In this document: positions 26,835-35,693 of the stretch, piece after piece
Numbering within the stretch: position 1 is the first letter of the stretch
Layout of the letters: each line of letters opens with the position of its first letter
Made by a program: the position numbers and the translations under genes
Source of the DNA: an uncultured Verrucomicrobiales bacterium
Lineage (GTDB): Bacteria > Verrucomicrobiota > Verrucomicrobiia > Verrucomicrobiales > DEV007
Reading direction: 5' to 3'
Assembly (NCBI GenBank): GCA_913058215.1
Contig: CAJXQE010000012.1
Location: forward strand, 1-41,602
Length of the DNA: 41,602 bases
Notes under the pieces: generated by a model
The model's input: only the letters and a program-made list of their open reading frames with translations
Database searches by the model: none
What the model was told of the DNA's origin: nothing

Positions 26835-29800
26835 TGTTTGGTATTAGACAGTGCGTCGCAGCATTTGCTGCTTTGGTCGTCGGGAGTGTTTACGCTTCAC
26901 CGGAAGAGCCTGATTTTTATCAGGACATTTATCCGTTCCTGAAGACAAACTGTATATCCTGTCACAACAAGACGACGACCAAGGCCGGGCTCAACATGGA
27001 GACACCGGAGTTGATGAAAAAAGGCGGAGACTCAGGTCCATCCATCATTCCCGGAAAGAGCGCTGAGAGTCTGATTGTAGAAGCATCGGAACATGAGTTT
27101 GATTTGGAGATGCCTCCAAAGAATAACAAATCAGATGCAGTGGATTTGACCAAAACTGAGTTGGTGACCTTAAAGAAGTGGATTGATCAGGGGGCGAAAT
27201 CCTCAGTTCGGGAAGAGAGAAAAGTGGTCTGGCATCCTCTCGCTCCGGGGGTTCATCCGATTTACTCACTCGCAATGACAGAGGATGGACGATTCGCTGC
27301 TTGTGGCCGTTCAAATCAAATTTTTGTTTACGATCTCGCGACGCGGGAGTTTGTGACGCAGATAGTGGACAGCGCAGAAAAGACAGGCGCTCACAAGGCC
27401 CTGGTTCATTCATTGGCATTCAGCCCGGATGGGAGTCGTTTGGCTTCGGGCGGATATCGTGAGGTGAAGATCTGGAAGAAGGAAACGGGTAAGGCCGTCC
27501 TTCGAAAGGGAGACGCAAGTTTGGCAGCTCAAATTTCAGTGATATCCAGAGATGGGAGCAGGATTGTATCGGCAGACAAGTCCGGTGCATTGATCGTGTT
27601 GAATGCGGCGGACGGAAAGTTGATTCGGAAGATCGATACAGTTGCTCCCAAAGGTGCAAAATTGTTGAGCCTTTCCCCGGATGCTACCCTGGCAGCGGTG
27701 TTTGAAGAGGGCTGGAAGTTGAGCGTTTGGGATCTTGCCAGTGGGAAACTTCGCGTATCGCAGGATTTCCCCGATGCTGCTTCGAGGAAAGAGATCACTG
27801 CTGCAATCGGAGTTCTGCAATCGGCAGTTAAAGCAGAAAATGCATCTAAGGAGGCGGTGAAAAAGACAGCATCAGATAAATCTCTAGCTGATAAATCCCT
27901 GGCCGAAATCAAAGCGAAGTTGGCGCAGGCGGCCAACCCTGACATGCAGAAGCAACTGGCGGAGGGAAATCAAAAGCTCGTCGCTTTGACTCAAGCATCA
28001 ACGAAAGCTGTGGCGGCGGTAAAAGCTGCTCAAACCAAAAAGCTTGCTGCGGAGAAGGTTCTCAATGCAGCGAAGGCCAAAGAGACCCAGGCCCGAAAAG
28101 TGGCAGTGAGGACGATGGTTTGGACTGCGGACGGAAAAGCAGTGGCAACTGCGGGTGAGGACAAGGTGATTCGCCTGTGGACCGTTCCGGCTGCAGGCAC
28201 ATTGCGATTTTCAGTTCCCTCCGAGCTCAAGGGATCAACCGGGACCATTACCTTGTTGGCTGCAGGGGGAAATCAGATCATTTCAGCAGGGGATGACAGC
28301 AAGGTTCGCATTTGGAATCTGGCTGATGGAAAAGTTGCGAAAGAAATTCCTCGTGCAGGGATTGTCAGTATGAGCCTTTCCTCTGATGGAAAGACTCTCG
28401 CAACCGGGGGTACTGACAGCATCGTCCGGCTTTGGGATACGGCTACCGCTAAACAGACCTTTGAATTGCGGGGAAGTGTCAGTGCCAAACAAAAGGTTGC
28501 TGATTTGAATTGGATGATTGCCAGGCAGGTTCTGGAGCAGGCTCATCAAAAATCGGTGGAGACCGCAGTTACGGCAAAGAACAAGGGGCTGGACGATCTC
28601 TTGAAAAAGACCAACGACGATAAAGTTGCGATGACTAAGAAGCTTCCCGCTGCGGAAAAAGCCGTTCAGCCGGCAAAGGATGCAACAGCAGCGGCGCAGA
28701 AAAAGGTAGATGAAGCAGCCGCGGTGATTGCCAAAGCTCCCGATGGGAAAGCCGACGCGGCAATGGAGAAGGCCCTCAAAGATGCGCAGGACAAATTGAT
28801 CACAGCGAAGATTGCTGAGAAGTCTGCGGGCGCAGCGGTTGCCGCGGCAAAAACCAATATCACGGATGCGGAAACGCAGGTGAAGCGGATCAACGGAACG
28901 AAGCAGGAGAATTTAAAAGAGATTGCAGCGGCAAAGGCAGCTGGTGAGGAGTCCAAGAAAATACAGGCGAAAGCCACCACGGATCTGGCGGAAGCCAATA
29001 AGTCTCTGACGAGCGCAGGGGTGAGACCTTTGTCCCTGGCTTTCTCTGAGGATAACAAAGAAGTCGCTGCGGTTTTTACGGATGGGTCAATGAACATCTG
29101 GGGCACTTCAACAGGCCTTGCGCTTGGAGGAGCTCAAGGAGTGGTGACCACAGGAGCGAGCATCAGCGGAGCGTCCCCGAATGGCTTTGCTGCATGTCTT
29201 TCCAACTCCACATATATTTCCCCAAGGGGGGCGTCTTCCTGGAAGCTTGAGAAAGTAATCGGAGGGGAGAAGGACCTGACCCTCTTTGCGGATCGAGTGA
29301 ATGCACTCACGTTCAGTCCCGATGGGAAAACTTTGGCAACTGGAGGTGGTGATGTTTCCCGCTCTGGAGATGTGATTCTTTTCGAGGTGGCAAGCGGCAA
29401 GGTGAAAGCAAGCTGGATAGATCGCCACGACGATACCGTCGTCAGTCTCGACTTTTCCCCCGACGGGAAACTTCTGGCATCCGGCGCTACGGATAAGATT
29501 GCCCGGGTTGTTGATGTCGCCAGTGGAAAGGAAGTGAATCTGTTCGAAGGGCATACCCATCATGTGACGGGAGTCTCTTTTCGGTCTGATGGAAGGGTCC
29601 TGGCAACAGCGGGCGCTGACGGAGTCGTGAACTCGTGGGATATGCTTATTGGGGAACGGAAGAAGAAAATCGAAGGCTGGACGAAGGAGGTCACTTCTGT
29701 GCAGTTCATCGGGGCTACGGATCAAATGGTGACTTCCGCCGGTGACAATCTAATTCGGATTGTTCGGGACAGCGGAAGCCAGGTTCGATCAATTGCCAAG

Positions 29801-29932
29801 CTCCCCGACTTTATGCAGGCAGCTGCGAGCACACCAGACGGAGCAACAATTATTGGTGGCGGTGAAGACAGTTTTCTTCGGGTCTGGGATGGTGCCAGCG
29901 GAAAAGAACTCGCTGCATTTGGAAGTAACTAA
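26831..29932 (+). CDS. Cytochrome c-WD40 propeller with two coiled-coil insertions
   Basis: 1033 residues, exported (signal about 1-22). It starts with a Planctomycete-type cytochrome c domain: heme motif C41-I-S-C44-H45, then M-P-P-K-N as possible distal-ligand region, ending W-I-D-Q-G-A. A WD40-type beta-propeller follows (A-F-S-P-D-G-x-x-L-A-S-G repeats) that is interrupted twice by long Ala/Lys/Glu-rich helical stretches, about 316-425 and about 550-730. Propeller repeats resume to the C-terminus. WD40 repeats fused to such cytochromes occur in PVC bacteria; the inserted coiled coils are less usual and would project from the propeller as arms. It sits between the PPC gene and the DUF1501 gene. 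Electron acceptor and partner unknown. Confidence 0.88.
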   Translation: MMFGIRQCVAAFAALVVGSVYASPEEPDFYQDIYPFLKTNCISCHNKTTTKAGLNMETPELMKKGGDSGPSIIPGKSAESLIVEASEHEFDLEMPPKNNKSDAVDLTKTELVTLKKWIDQGAKSSVREERKVVWHPLAPGVHPIYSLAMTEDGRFAACGRSNQIFVYDLATREFVTQIVDSAEKTGAHKALVHSLAFSPDGSRLASGGYREVKIWKKETGKAVLRKGDASLAAQISVISRDGSRIVSADKSGALIVLNAADGKLIRKIDTVAPKGAKLLSLSPDATLAAVFEEGWKLSVWDLASGKLRVSQDFPDAASRKEITAAIGVLQSAVKAENASKEAVKKTASDKSLADKSLAEIKAKLAQAANPDMQKQLAEGNQKLVALTQASTKAVAAVKAAQTKKLAAEKVLNAAKAKETQARKVAVRTMVWTADGKAVATAGEDKVIRLWTVPAAGTLRFSVPSELKGSTGTITLLAAGGNQIISAGDDSKVRIWNLADGKVAKEIPRAGIVSMSLSSDGKTLATGGTDSIVRLWDTATAKQTFELRGSVSAKQKVADLNWMIARQVLEQAHQKSVETAVTAKNKGLDDLLKKTNDDKVAMTKKLPAAEKAVQPAKDATAAAQKKVDEAAAVIAKAPDGKADAAMEKALKDAQDKLITAKIAEKSAGAAVAAAKTNITDAETQVKRINGTKQENLKEIAAAKAAGEESKKIQAKATTDLAEANKSLTSAGVRPLSLAFSEDNKEVAAVFTDGSMNIWGTSTGLALGGAQGVVTTGASISGASPNGFAACLSNSTYISPRGASSWKLEKVIGGEKDLTLFADRVNALTFSPDGKTLATGGGDVSRSGDVILFEVASGKVKASWIDRHDDTVVSLDFSPDGKLLASGATDKIARVVDVASGKEVNLFEGHTHHVTGVSFRSDGRVLATAGADGVVNSWDMLIGERKKKIEGWTKEVTSVQFIGATDQMVTSAGDNLIRIVRDSGSQVRSIAKLPDFMQAAASTPDGATIIGGGEDSFLRVWDGASGKELAAFGSN

Positions 29933-29950
29933 GTTATCCTATTTAAAATT

Positions 29951-31375
29951 ATGAATTCATTCGATTCTTCCTCCGCTTTCGAGCGCTGTGCCGGACCTTT
30001 TGGTCGGCGTGGATTTATGCAAATCGGACTGACCGGTTTTGCCTCACTTGGATTGCCCGGGCTGATGCGACTCCAGGCTGAAAACGCGAAAAAGCCCAAG
30101 AATGAACGTACCGCAGTCATTATGGTATGGTTGCCGGGCGGGCTTTCTCATGTGGATTCCTACGATCCCAAGCCGGAGATCGGAAGTGAATACCGGGGGC
30201 CTTTTAAAACGATTGGAACCAAAGTCCCCGGAACACGCATTACTGAGCTGATGCCTCTTCAGGCAAAGATCGCGGACAAATTTAATATCGTGCGTTCCAT
30301 GAATCAGACCGCAGGAGGCCATCCCGCTGGTTCCATGCAGATGTTCTCCGGTGACTCGGATACGAGGGACAAGCCGAAACCTCGGCTTCCCGATTGGATG
30401 TCCGTCGCAAATTATCTTCGCTCGAAAGGGGAGGCCAGAACCAACCCGCTTCCGAATTATGTGGGGGTGAATCCAACTCCGGCGAATTACAGCGGGCCTG
30501 CTTACCTGGGTAATGCTTACTCTCCTTTTTCGGTCACGGATGATCCGAGCCGTCCGAATTTTAAGGTTCCAAATATCGGGCTTTCTGATCCTGCGGAGAC
30601 AAGACGTCTCAGTGAGAGGCTTGCTCTCCGAAAGAGTCTCGATAAAATGGAGCGCGCCTTTGATCAGGAAAACGAATTGGGTGCTCTTGATGAATTTGAG
30701 CAACAAGCGATGACGCTCCTAACCAATTCGCAAACCCGCGATGCTTTTGACCTCGGCAAAGAGGACAAGGTGACCCGTGACCGATACGGCCGGAACCAAT
30801 GGGGGCAGCAACTCCTCCTTGCACGTCGCCTTGTGGAGTCGGGTGTCGATATTGTGACCAGCACATTGAGTGGACCGCTTTGCGGGCGCGTCCGGAACTG
30901 GGATGATCATGCGGTGAATCAACATCAGTTCGATGCTCTGCGTTTTCGGATGCCGAATTACGATCAGGCGGTTTCCGCTTTGATTGAAGACGTTTATGCT
31001 AGAGGGCTCGATCAGCGGGTTCTTGTTGTGGTGACCGGTGAATTCGGACGGACGCCGAAGATCAAGTATGGTCGCAGCACGGGTGCTGGTGATGCCAGTG
31101 CAGCAGCCGGAACTTTGCAACCGGGCCGGGATCATTGGCCCAGGGCTTTTTCCAATATCTGGGCCGGAGGAGGAATGCAAACGGGAGGAGTTATCGGGGC
31201 GAGTGACAAGAGGGGCGAAGATGTCGTGGAGCGACCCTGTGGTCCCGGAGATTTCCTGTCGACGATCTATCATCATCTGGGGATCGATTCGGCCAAAATT
31301 ACGATCGACGATTTTAATGGCCGGCCCACTCCGATTGTGAGCAGCGGGAAACCTATCCCGGAATTGATCGCTTAG
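29951..31375 (+). CDS. DUF1501 Tat-exported protein (alkaline phosphatase-like fold)
   Basis: 474 residues. A twin-arginine signal G-R-R-G-F-M-Q-I-G is followed by a hydrophobic stretch (about 18-45), indicating folded export. DUF1501 marks are W-L-P-G-G-L-S-H-V-D-S-Y-D-P-K-P, H-P-A-G-S-M-Q-M-F, W-D-D-H-A, and V-V-V-T-G-E-F-G-R-T-P-K. The family is related to the sulfatase/alkaline phosphatase superfamily and pairs with DUF1549/DUF1553 proteins in PVC genomes, the pairing seen here. Activity is not established. It is the fourth gene of the operon, 18 bases after the WD40 gene. ATG at 29951 is preferred because the Tat motif follows at the expected distance. Confidence 0.92.
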   Translation: MNSFDSSSAFERCAGPFGRRGFMQIGLTGFASLGLPGLMRLQAENAKKPKNERTAVIMVWLPGGLSHVDSYDPKPEIGSEYRGPFKTIGTKVPGTRITELMPLQAKIADKFNIVRSMNQTAGGHPAGSMQMFSGDSDTRDKPKPRLPDWMSVANYLRSKGEARTNPLPNYVGVNPTPANYSGPAYLGNAYSPFSVTDDPSRPNFKVPNIGLSDPAETRRLSERLALRKSLDKMERAFDQENELGALDEFEQQAMTLLTNSQTRDAFDLGKEDKVTRDRYGRNQWGQQLLLARRLVESGVDIVTSTLSGPLCGRVRNWDDHAVNQHQFDALRFRMPNYDQAVSALIEDVYARGLDQRVLVVVTGEFGRTPKIKYGRSTGAGDASAAAGTLQPGRDHWPRAFSNIWAGGGMQTGGVIGASDKRGEDVVERPCGPGDFLSTIYHHLGIDSAKITIDDFNGRPTPIVSSGKPIPELIA

Positions 31376-31388
31376 TAGACTTTCTGTG

Positions 31389-32249
31389 ATGTCAGTATTC
31401 CGAAGCTATTTGCCGGCAGTTTGCACGGTGACCGTTCTTGCATTTTTGTTTGCTGTTTTAGTGATTGGGCAGGATTCTGAATCAAAGAAATCTGAAGCAT
31501 TTTCCTTCGTGCAAATGTGTGATACCCAGCTCGGTATGGGCGGTTATGAACACGATGTCGCGACTTTCAAACAGGCGGTAGAACAGATCAACGCCATGGA
31601 GACTGATTTTGTCGTCATTTGCGGAGACCTGGTTCAAACTGCCAACGAGAAATCTTACAAGGACTTCAACGCGATTCGCGCAGGATTTACTTTGCCCTGT
31701 TATTGTGCTGCCGGAAATCACGATGTCGGGAATGAGCCGACGCCTGCCTCGCTCAATAAATACCGCGAAACGGTGGGGGAGGATTACTATGCGGTTGAAC
31801 ACAAGGGATACACGGTCCTTATCGCAAACACCCAGTTGTGGAAATCAGAAGTTGAAGGGGAATCTGAGAAACACGACGAATGGTTTAGAGCTTCTCTGGA
31901 AGCAGCAAAAGCAAAAGGATCTCCTGTATTTGTCGTGGTCCATTATCCGCTCTTTACGAAAGCCCCCGATGAAGAGGAGAATTACTACAATCTCCCTCTA
32001 AAGAAGAGGAAGGAAATCCTGACATTGTGTGAAGAGAATGGAGTGGTTGGCTTTTTGGCGGGACACACTCACAAACAGATCAGCCACGAATACAAGGGTA
32101 TCCTTCTGGTGAATGGTGAGACTACCAGCAAGAACTTCGATAAGCGCCCAATGGGGTTCCGGCTTTGGAATGTGGGGGACAAAAAAGGGCTTCGTCATGA
32201 GTTCGTTGAACTCAAAGGAATGGAAAACATTCCTCCTCAGGGAAAGTAG
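31389..32249 (+). CDS. Secreted or anchored calcineurin-like metallophosphoesterase
   Basis: 286 residues from the ATG at 31389; a GTG one codon earlier is possible. An N-terminal hydrophobic segment (about 8-26) acts as signal or anchor. Metal-site blocks appear in order: C-D-T-Q-L-G, C-G-D-L-V-Q, A-G-N-H-D-V-G, V-V-H-Y-P-L and A-G-H-T-H. The first block has Gln where D-x-H is usual, as in CSTP1-like enzymes. It begins 13 bases after the DUF1501 gene and probably ends that operon. A phosphomonoesterase or phosphodiesterase role is expected; substrate unknown. Confidence 0.9.
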   Translation: MSVFRSYLPAVCTVTVLAFLFAVLVIGQDSESKKSEAFSFVQMCDTQLGMGGYEHDVATFKQAVEQINAMETDFVVICGDLVQTANEKSYKDFNAIRAGFTLPCYCAAGNHDVGNEPTPASLNKYRETVGEDYYAVEHKGYTVLIANTQLWKSEVEGESEKHDEWFRASLEAAKAKGSPVFVVVHYPLFTKAPDEEENYYNLPLKKRKEILTLCEENGVVGFLAGHTHKQISHEYKGILLVNGETTSKNFDKRPMGFRLWNVGDKKGLRHEFVELKGMENIPPQGK

Positions 32250-32258
32250 CAAGTGTCT

Positions 32259-32693
32259 TCAGGACTCTGCTGGCGCATGGGAATACTTCTGATCGTCTTT
32301 CCCGCAATTGATCAGCCTGACATGGTCACATTCGCCGTCGTAGGAGTCCCAGTATTCGATGAAGAGCCCTTCCGGCTGGCTTTCCTCAATAATCATAGTG
32401 ATCCATTTTGAATATGCGGGGTCAAAACCTTTAGCTGCGGCAAGTAGCTCTGGGAAATTCGATACCATTGAATCCGCGAGATCCTCCGGTGAAGATTCGT
32501 CGGTATCGCCCCAGTTGAAGCTTTCCTGGTTCGTAAGCGATCCCTTTGCCTCCGAAACAGAACAACCCGGGACTTTCAGGTGATAGCGCCAATGGCATCC
32601 ACTGGGGGACATTCCCGCTTTCAGTCTCAGATTCCCGTAGCCACGGCTATGGAGGATAGAGATCGCCAGCATTAATTTTCTCCCTGCAAACAT
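32259..32693 (-). CDS. Small conserved-looking protein of unknown function
   Basis: 144 residues. I do not recognise a named family. The start is well supported: AAGGAG stands about nine bases before the ATG on the minus strand. The N-terminal half has an ordered pattern (S-I-L-H-S-R-G-Y, G-M-S-P-S-G-x-H-W-R) and the C-terminal half is acidic, with four Cys in the whole protein. There is no signal peptide or membrane segment. It is convergent with the metallophosphoesterase, ten bases away, and divergent from the DUF3817 gene. A shorter plus-strand frame inside it looks like a shadow. Confidence 0.65.
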   Translation of the reverse strand: MFAGRKLMLAISILHSRGYGNLRLKAGMSPSGCHWRYHLKVPGCSVSEAKGSLTNQESFNWGDTDESSPEDLADSMVSNFPELLAAAKGFDPAYSKWITMIIEESQPEGLFIEYWDSYDGECDHVRLINCGKDDQKYSHAPAES

Positions 32694-32764
32694 ATTTGGA
32701 ATCTCCTTTTGAAATTGCGAGTCGCAACTTGAAATCCGGCGTCAGGAGAATACTCTCCCGGATT

Positions 32765-33070
32765 GTGAATCTGAAAACCAAGCTCATCGACCGACTTCGA
32801 CTGGCTTCACTGCTTGACGGTGTTTCCTACCTGATTCTCTTGGGCATCGCGATGCCTTTGAAATATCTTGCCGGTATGCCGATGGCTGTTCGGATCGTGG
32901 GGATGGGGCATGGATTTCTGTTCGTCGCATTGTGCGTATTGTTGTTTGTGGCACTGGTGCGGAGTCGCTTGTCATTTAAGTGGTGCCTTATCGTTTTTGT
33001 GTGCGCCTTTTTTCCCTTTTTGCCATTCTTTCTGGATAGAAAATTGAAAGAGTTTTCGGATTCCGCCTAG
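32765..33070 (+). CDS. DUF3817 integral membrane protein
   Basis: About 101 residues with three membrane helices, matching the DUF3817 pattern: L-R-L-A-S-L-L-D-G-V-S-Y-L-I-L-L at the start, M-G-H-G-F-L-F in the middle, F-P-F-L-P-F-F-L-D at the end. Function is unknown; it is a small inner-membrane protein widespread in bacteria. I choose the GTG at 32765 because it gives the usual family length of about 100 residues; AGGAG at 32744-32748 lies rather far upstream. A TTG at 32696 would add 23 residues and remains possible. Confidence 0.72.
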   Translation: MNLKTKLIDRLRLASLLDGVSYLILLGIAMPLKYLAGMPMAVRIVGMGHGFLFVALCVLLFVALVRSRLSFKWCLIVFVCAFFPFLPFFLDRKLKEFSDSA

Positions 33071-33162
33071 CCTGCGACGGTGGGGTGGACCGGGAAGAAT
33101 GGTAAGGAAATCCGGTTACCTATTCGATTGGCAGAGTCGATTGTAGGTGACACCTTCCCCAC

Positions 33163-34407
33163 ATGAAATGGATCCTGCCGATTCTGGTCGTGGGTACTAC
33201 GGTCCTTCCGCCGAGCACCGACGGAACGAAGCCGTGGAAGCGCCATACCATTGATGCTTCCGATCCGGATTTGGGAAAGAAAGGCGCGGACAGCGTTCGT
33301 ATTTCAGATCTGAATCGCGATGGAAGGCCAGATATTGTGACCGCCTGGGAAGATGGCGATACGATACGGGTATGCTTGAATCCGGGAAAGGATAAGGCAA
33401 AAGCGCTATGGCCCTCCGTGAGTGTTGGTAGGGTAAAAGGGGCGACAGATGCAATCTTTGCAGATCTTGATGGTGATGCGAGGGTGGATGTGATTTCTGC
33501 CTGCGAAGGAACTACGGAAACTGTTTTCGTCCACTGGGCACCGGCGAGTCCTCAGGAGTTTTTAATTTCAAAAGAATGGAAGACCGAGGCAATTCCCTGC
33601 ACCGAAAAGATGAGCGACTGGATGTGTCTTCTGGCGTTCGACGTTGATAGAGATGGGGACACTGATCTCATCACCGGCTCTAAGGGAGAGCATGGGGCGG
33701 TCGGTTGGCTCATTAATCCGGGGCACAACCGGGCCCGGGATTTAAAAAGATGGAAATGGGAAAAGCTGGCAACGGCGTCTTCCATTATGAGTATTCGCGA
33801 TCTCGATATCGATGGTGATGGGCATCGGGAGATTACGTATTCTGATCGGAAGGGTGCCAAGTCAGGAGTCTATACAATGAGCCATCTCAATCGGGAGCCC
33901 TGGATAGCGGCCCCTGTTCTTCTGGGGTTCGCAGGAAGAGAAGTCAGGTTTATAGATCTGGCGGATCTAAACGGAGACGGGAAGTTGGATATTGCTGCAG
34001 CGATTGCACCGAATGATTTCGGGTTCCTCTTTCAACCTCCATCCTTGCCCTTTCGGACCGATTGGAAAGAGGTGAGCGGCAGCCCTATCGATAATCGCTC
34101 CGCATTTGGTGAGAGCAATTCTGTAAGGATCGTTGATCTGGATGGTGACGGCAAGCTGAGCGTCGTCGCGACTTGCGAACATGCAGGTGGAGGGCTCTCA
34201 GGAGCATTTCGTTTCCCTTTTCAAACGGCAGCTGATCAATCAGTCAGTGCGATTGATATATCAGGATCCAAAGGGGCCAAATTTGACCGAATTGAGCTGA
34301 TTGATCTGGATAATGATGGAGACCTTGACCTTCTTACTTGTGAAGAGAGCGACGGACTCGGAGTTTTCTGGTATGAAAATCCCGGTAAACAAAGAATAAC
34401 TGAATGA
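33163..34407 (+). CDS. Secreted FG-GAP / VCBS-type seven-bladed propeller
   Basis: 414 residues with a short signal peptide (about 1-20). Seven calcium-binding loops of the D-x-D/N-x-D-G type are spaced along the chain, for example D-L-N-R-D-G-R-P-D, D-V-D-R-D-G-D-T-D, D-L-N-G-D-G-K-L-D and D-L-D-N-D-G-D-L-D, which fits one integrin-like blade each. No catalytic motif is visible, and the C-terminus G-V-F-W-Y-E-N-P-G is typical of PVC VCBS proteins. It overlaps the next gene by four bases (ATGA), so the two are translationally coupled. The role is probably carbohydrate or protein binding outside the cell; unknown in detail. Confidence 0.85.
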   Translation: MKWILPILVVGTTVLPPSTDGTKPWKRHTIDASDPDLGKKGADSVRISDLNRDGRPDIVTAWEDGDTIRVCLNPGKDKAKALWPSVSVGRVKGATDAIFADLDGDARVDVISACEGTTETVFVHWAPASPQEFLISKEWKTEAIPCTEKMSDWMCLLAFDVDRDGDTDLITGSKGEHGAVGWLINPGHNRARDLKRWKWEKLATASSIMSIRDLDIDGDGHREITYSDRKGAKSGVYTMSHLNREPWIAAPVLLGFAGREVRFIDLADLNGDGKLDIAAAIAPNDFGFLFQPPSLPFRTDWKEVSGSPIDNRSAFGESNSVRIVDLDGDGKLSVVATCEHAGGGLSGAFRFPFQTAADQSVSAIDISGSKGAKFDRIELIDLDNDGDLDLLTCEESDGLGVFWYENPGKQRITE

Positions 34408-35678
34408 TGTTTAATAGAAATATGATCGGACCTATCGAATTGAGAGTCTTCCTTACGACGTTAATCGCTGCCTGGGTATGCATCGGAAGCGGCGCCCCTG
34501 TTTTTGCAGAGGACAAAGACAAGCCGCTGATGGCTTATGTTGGAACTTACACTTCGCCACTGAAGAATATGCGTGATACTCAAGTGGACCTTCCGCCCGG
34601 AAATGGAAAGGGGATTCATCTGTTTCGAGTGGACCGGGAGACTGGCGCGATGACTCCCGCCGGTGTCCACAGGATGGGCACAAGCCCGAGCGCTTTGGTA
34701 TTCAATGAAGAGAGAACGTTCCTCTATTCAGCAAACGAAACTGAACGGATCGGTGAGAACGAAGCCGGATCTGTGAGCGCGTTTTCGGTGAATCCAGACA
34801 ACGGTGAGTTGTCCCTGCTCAACACGGTAAGTTCCGGAGGAAAGGGGCCGGCCCATCTCAGTATTCATCCTTCCGGAAAGTTTGTTCTCGTAGCGAACTA
34901 CTTCGGCGGCTCTGTTGCGGTGCTTCCGATTCAGAAGGATGGAAGTTTGAACGAAGCTTCAGATGTGAAACAGGATTCAGGAACGGTGGGGCCGACGGAA
35001 GCGACCAATGCACCTCCCGGAAGTTTCGCCTTCAGTGGACACGATCAAGTTCACGCACATATGATCGAGTCGGATCCGTCGGGGCGCTTTGTCCTGCACG
35101 TTGATCTGGGACTCGACAAAATCTTTGTCTGGCGATTTGATGGTGAGAAAGGAAAGCTTTCGCCAAATACTCCGCATTCGGTTTCGCTTCCTCCCGGAGA
35201 CGGGCCGAGACACTTCGCTTTTCATCCGGAAGGTAAGTGGCTGTATTCTTTGCAGGAGGAAGGTTCGACAGTTGTTCGGTTCGACTACGATTCAAAAGCG
35301 GGAATACTTAAGGAAGGGCAAAGCATTTCGAGCCTTCCACCGGGATATGCCGGGAGTAACTTTTGTTCCGGGATCATGATTTCCTCCGATGGAAAATTTG
35401 TTTATACGGGGAATCGTCTCCATGACAGCATTGGTATCTTTTCCGTCGGCGATAAGGGAGACCTTACCTTTATCGGAGAAGAGTGGACGCGCGGAAATTA
35501 CCCACGCAGTTTCAATTTCGATCCGACCGGGGAGTTCTTCTATTCCTGCAATCAGCGAGCCGACAATATCGCAGTGTTCAAAGTGAATAAAGGTTCAGGC
35601 AAACTGGAATTTACCGGGCACTACACACCCGTCGGTAATCCTTCGATTATCGTTTTCCGGGACCTTGCCGCACCTTGA
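34404..35678 (+). CDS. Secreted lactonase-type seven-bladed propeller (6-phosphogluconolactonase-like)
   Basis: 424 residues with a signal peptide ending near 36 (A-P-V-F-A-E). It begins Y-V-G-T-Y-T, characteristic of the YbhE/lactonase beta-propeller family, and repeats H-x-S-I-H-P-S-G-K-F-V-L-V-A-N-Y, H-F-A-F-H-P-E-G-K-W-L-Y and N-F-D-P-T-G-E-F-F-Y-S-C-N-Q, with H-A-H-M in between. Because it is exported, a cytosolic pentose-phosphate role is unlikely; hydrolysis of sugar lactones made by periplasmic oxidation is a better guess. It is coupled to the FG-GAP gene and ends 15 bases from the convergent oxidoreductase gene. Confidence 0.88.
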   Translation: MMFNRNMIGPIELRVFLTTLIAAWVCIGSGAPVFAEDKDKPLMAYVGTYTSPLKNMRDTQVDLPPGNGKGIHLFRVDRETGAMTPAGVHRMGTSPSALVFNEERTFLYSANETERIGENEAGSVSAFSVNPDNGELSLLNTVSSGGKGPAHLSIHPSGKFVLVANYFGGSVAVLPIQKDGSLNEASDVKQDSGTVGPTEATNAPPGSFAFSGHDQVHAHMIESDPSGRFVLHVDLGLDKIFVWRFDGEKGKLSPNTPHSVSLPPGDGPRHFAFHPEGKWLYSLQEEGSTVVRFDYDSKAGILKEGQSISSLPPGYAGSNFCSGIMISSDGKFVYTGNRLHDSIGIFSVGDKGDLTFIGEEWTRGNYPRSFNFDPTGEFFYSCNQRADNIAVFKVNKGSGKLEFTGHYTPVGNPSIIVFRDLAAP

Positions 35679-35693
35679 GGTGATTAGAATTAT

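Noticed and set aside
29108..29725. 205-residue minus-strand frame
   Set aside because: It is antisense to WD40 repeats; His/Arg/Pro-rich composition is typical of a shadow frame.
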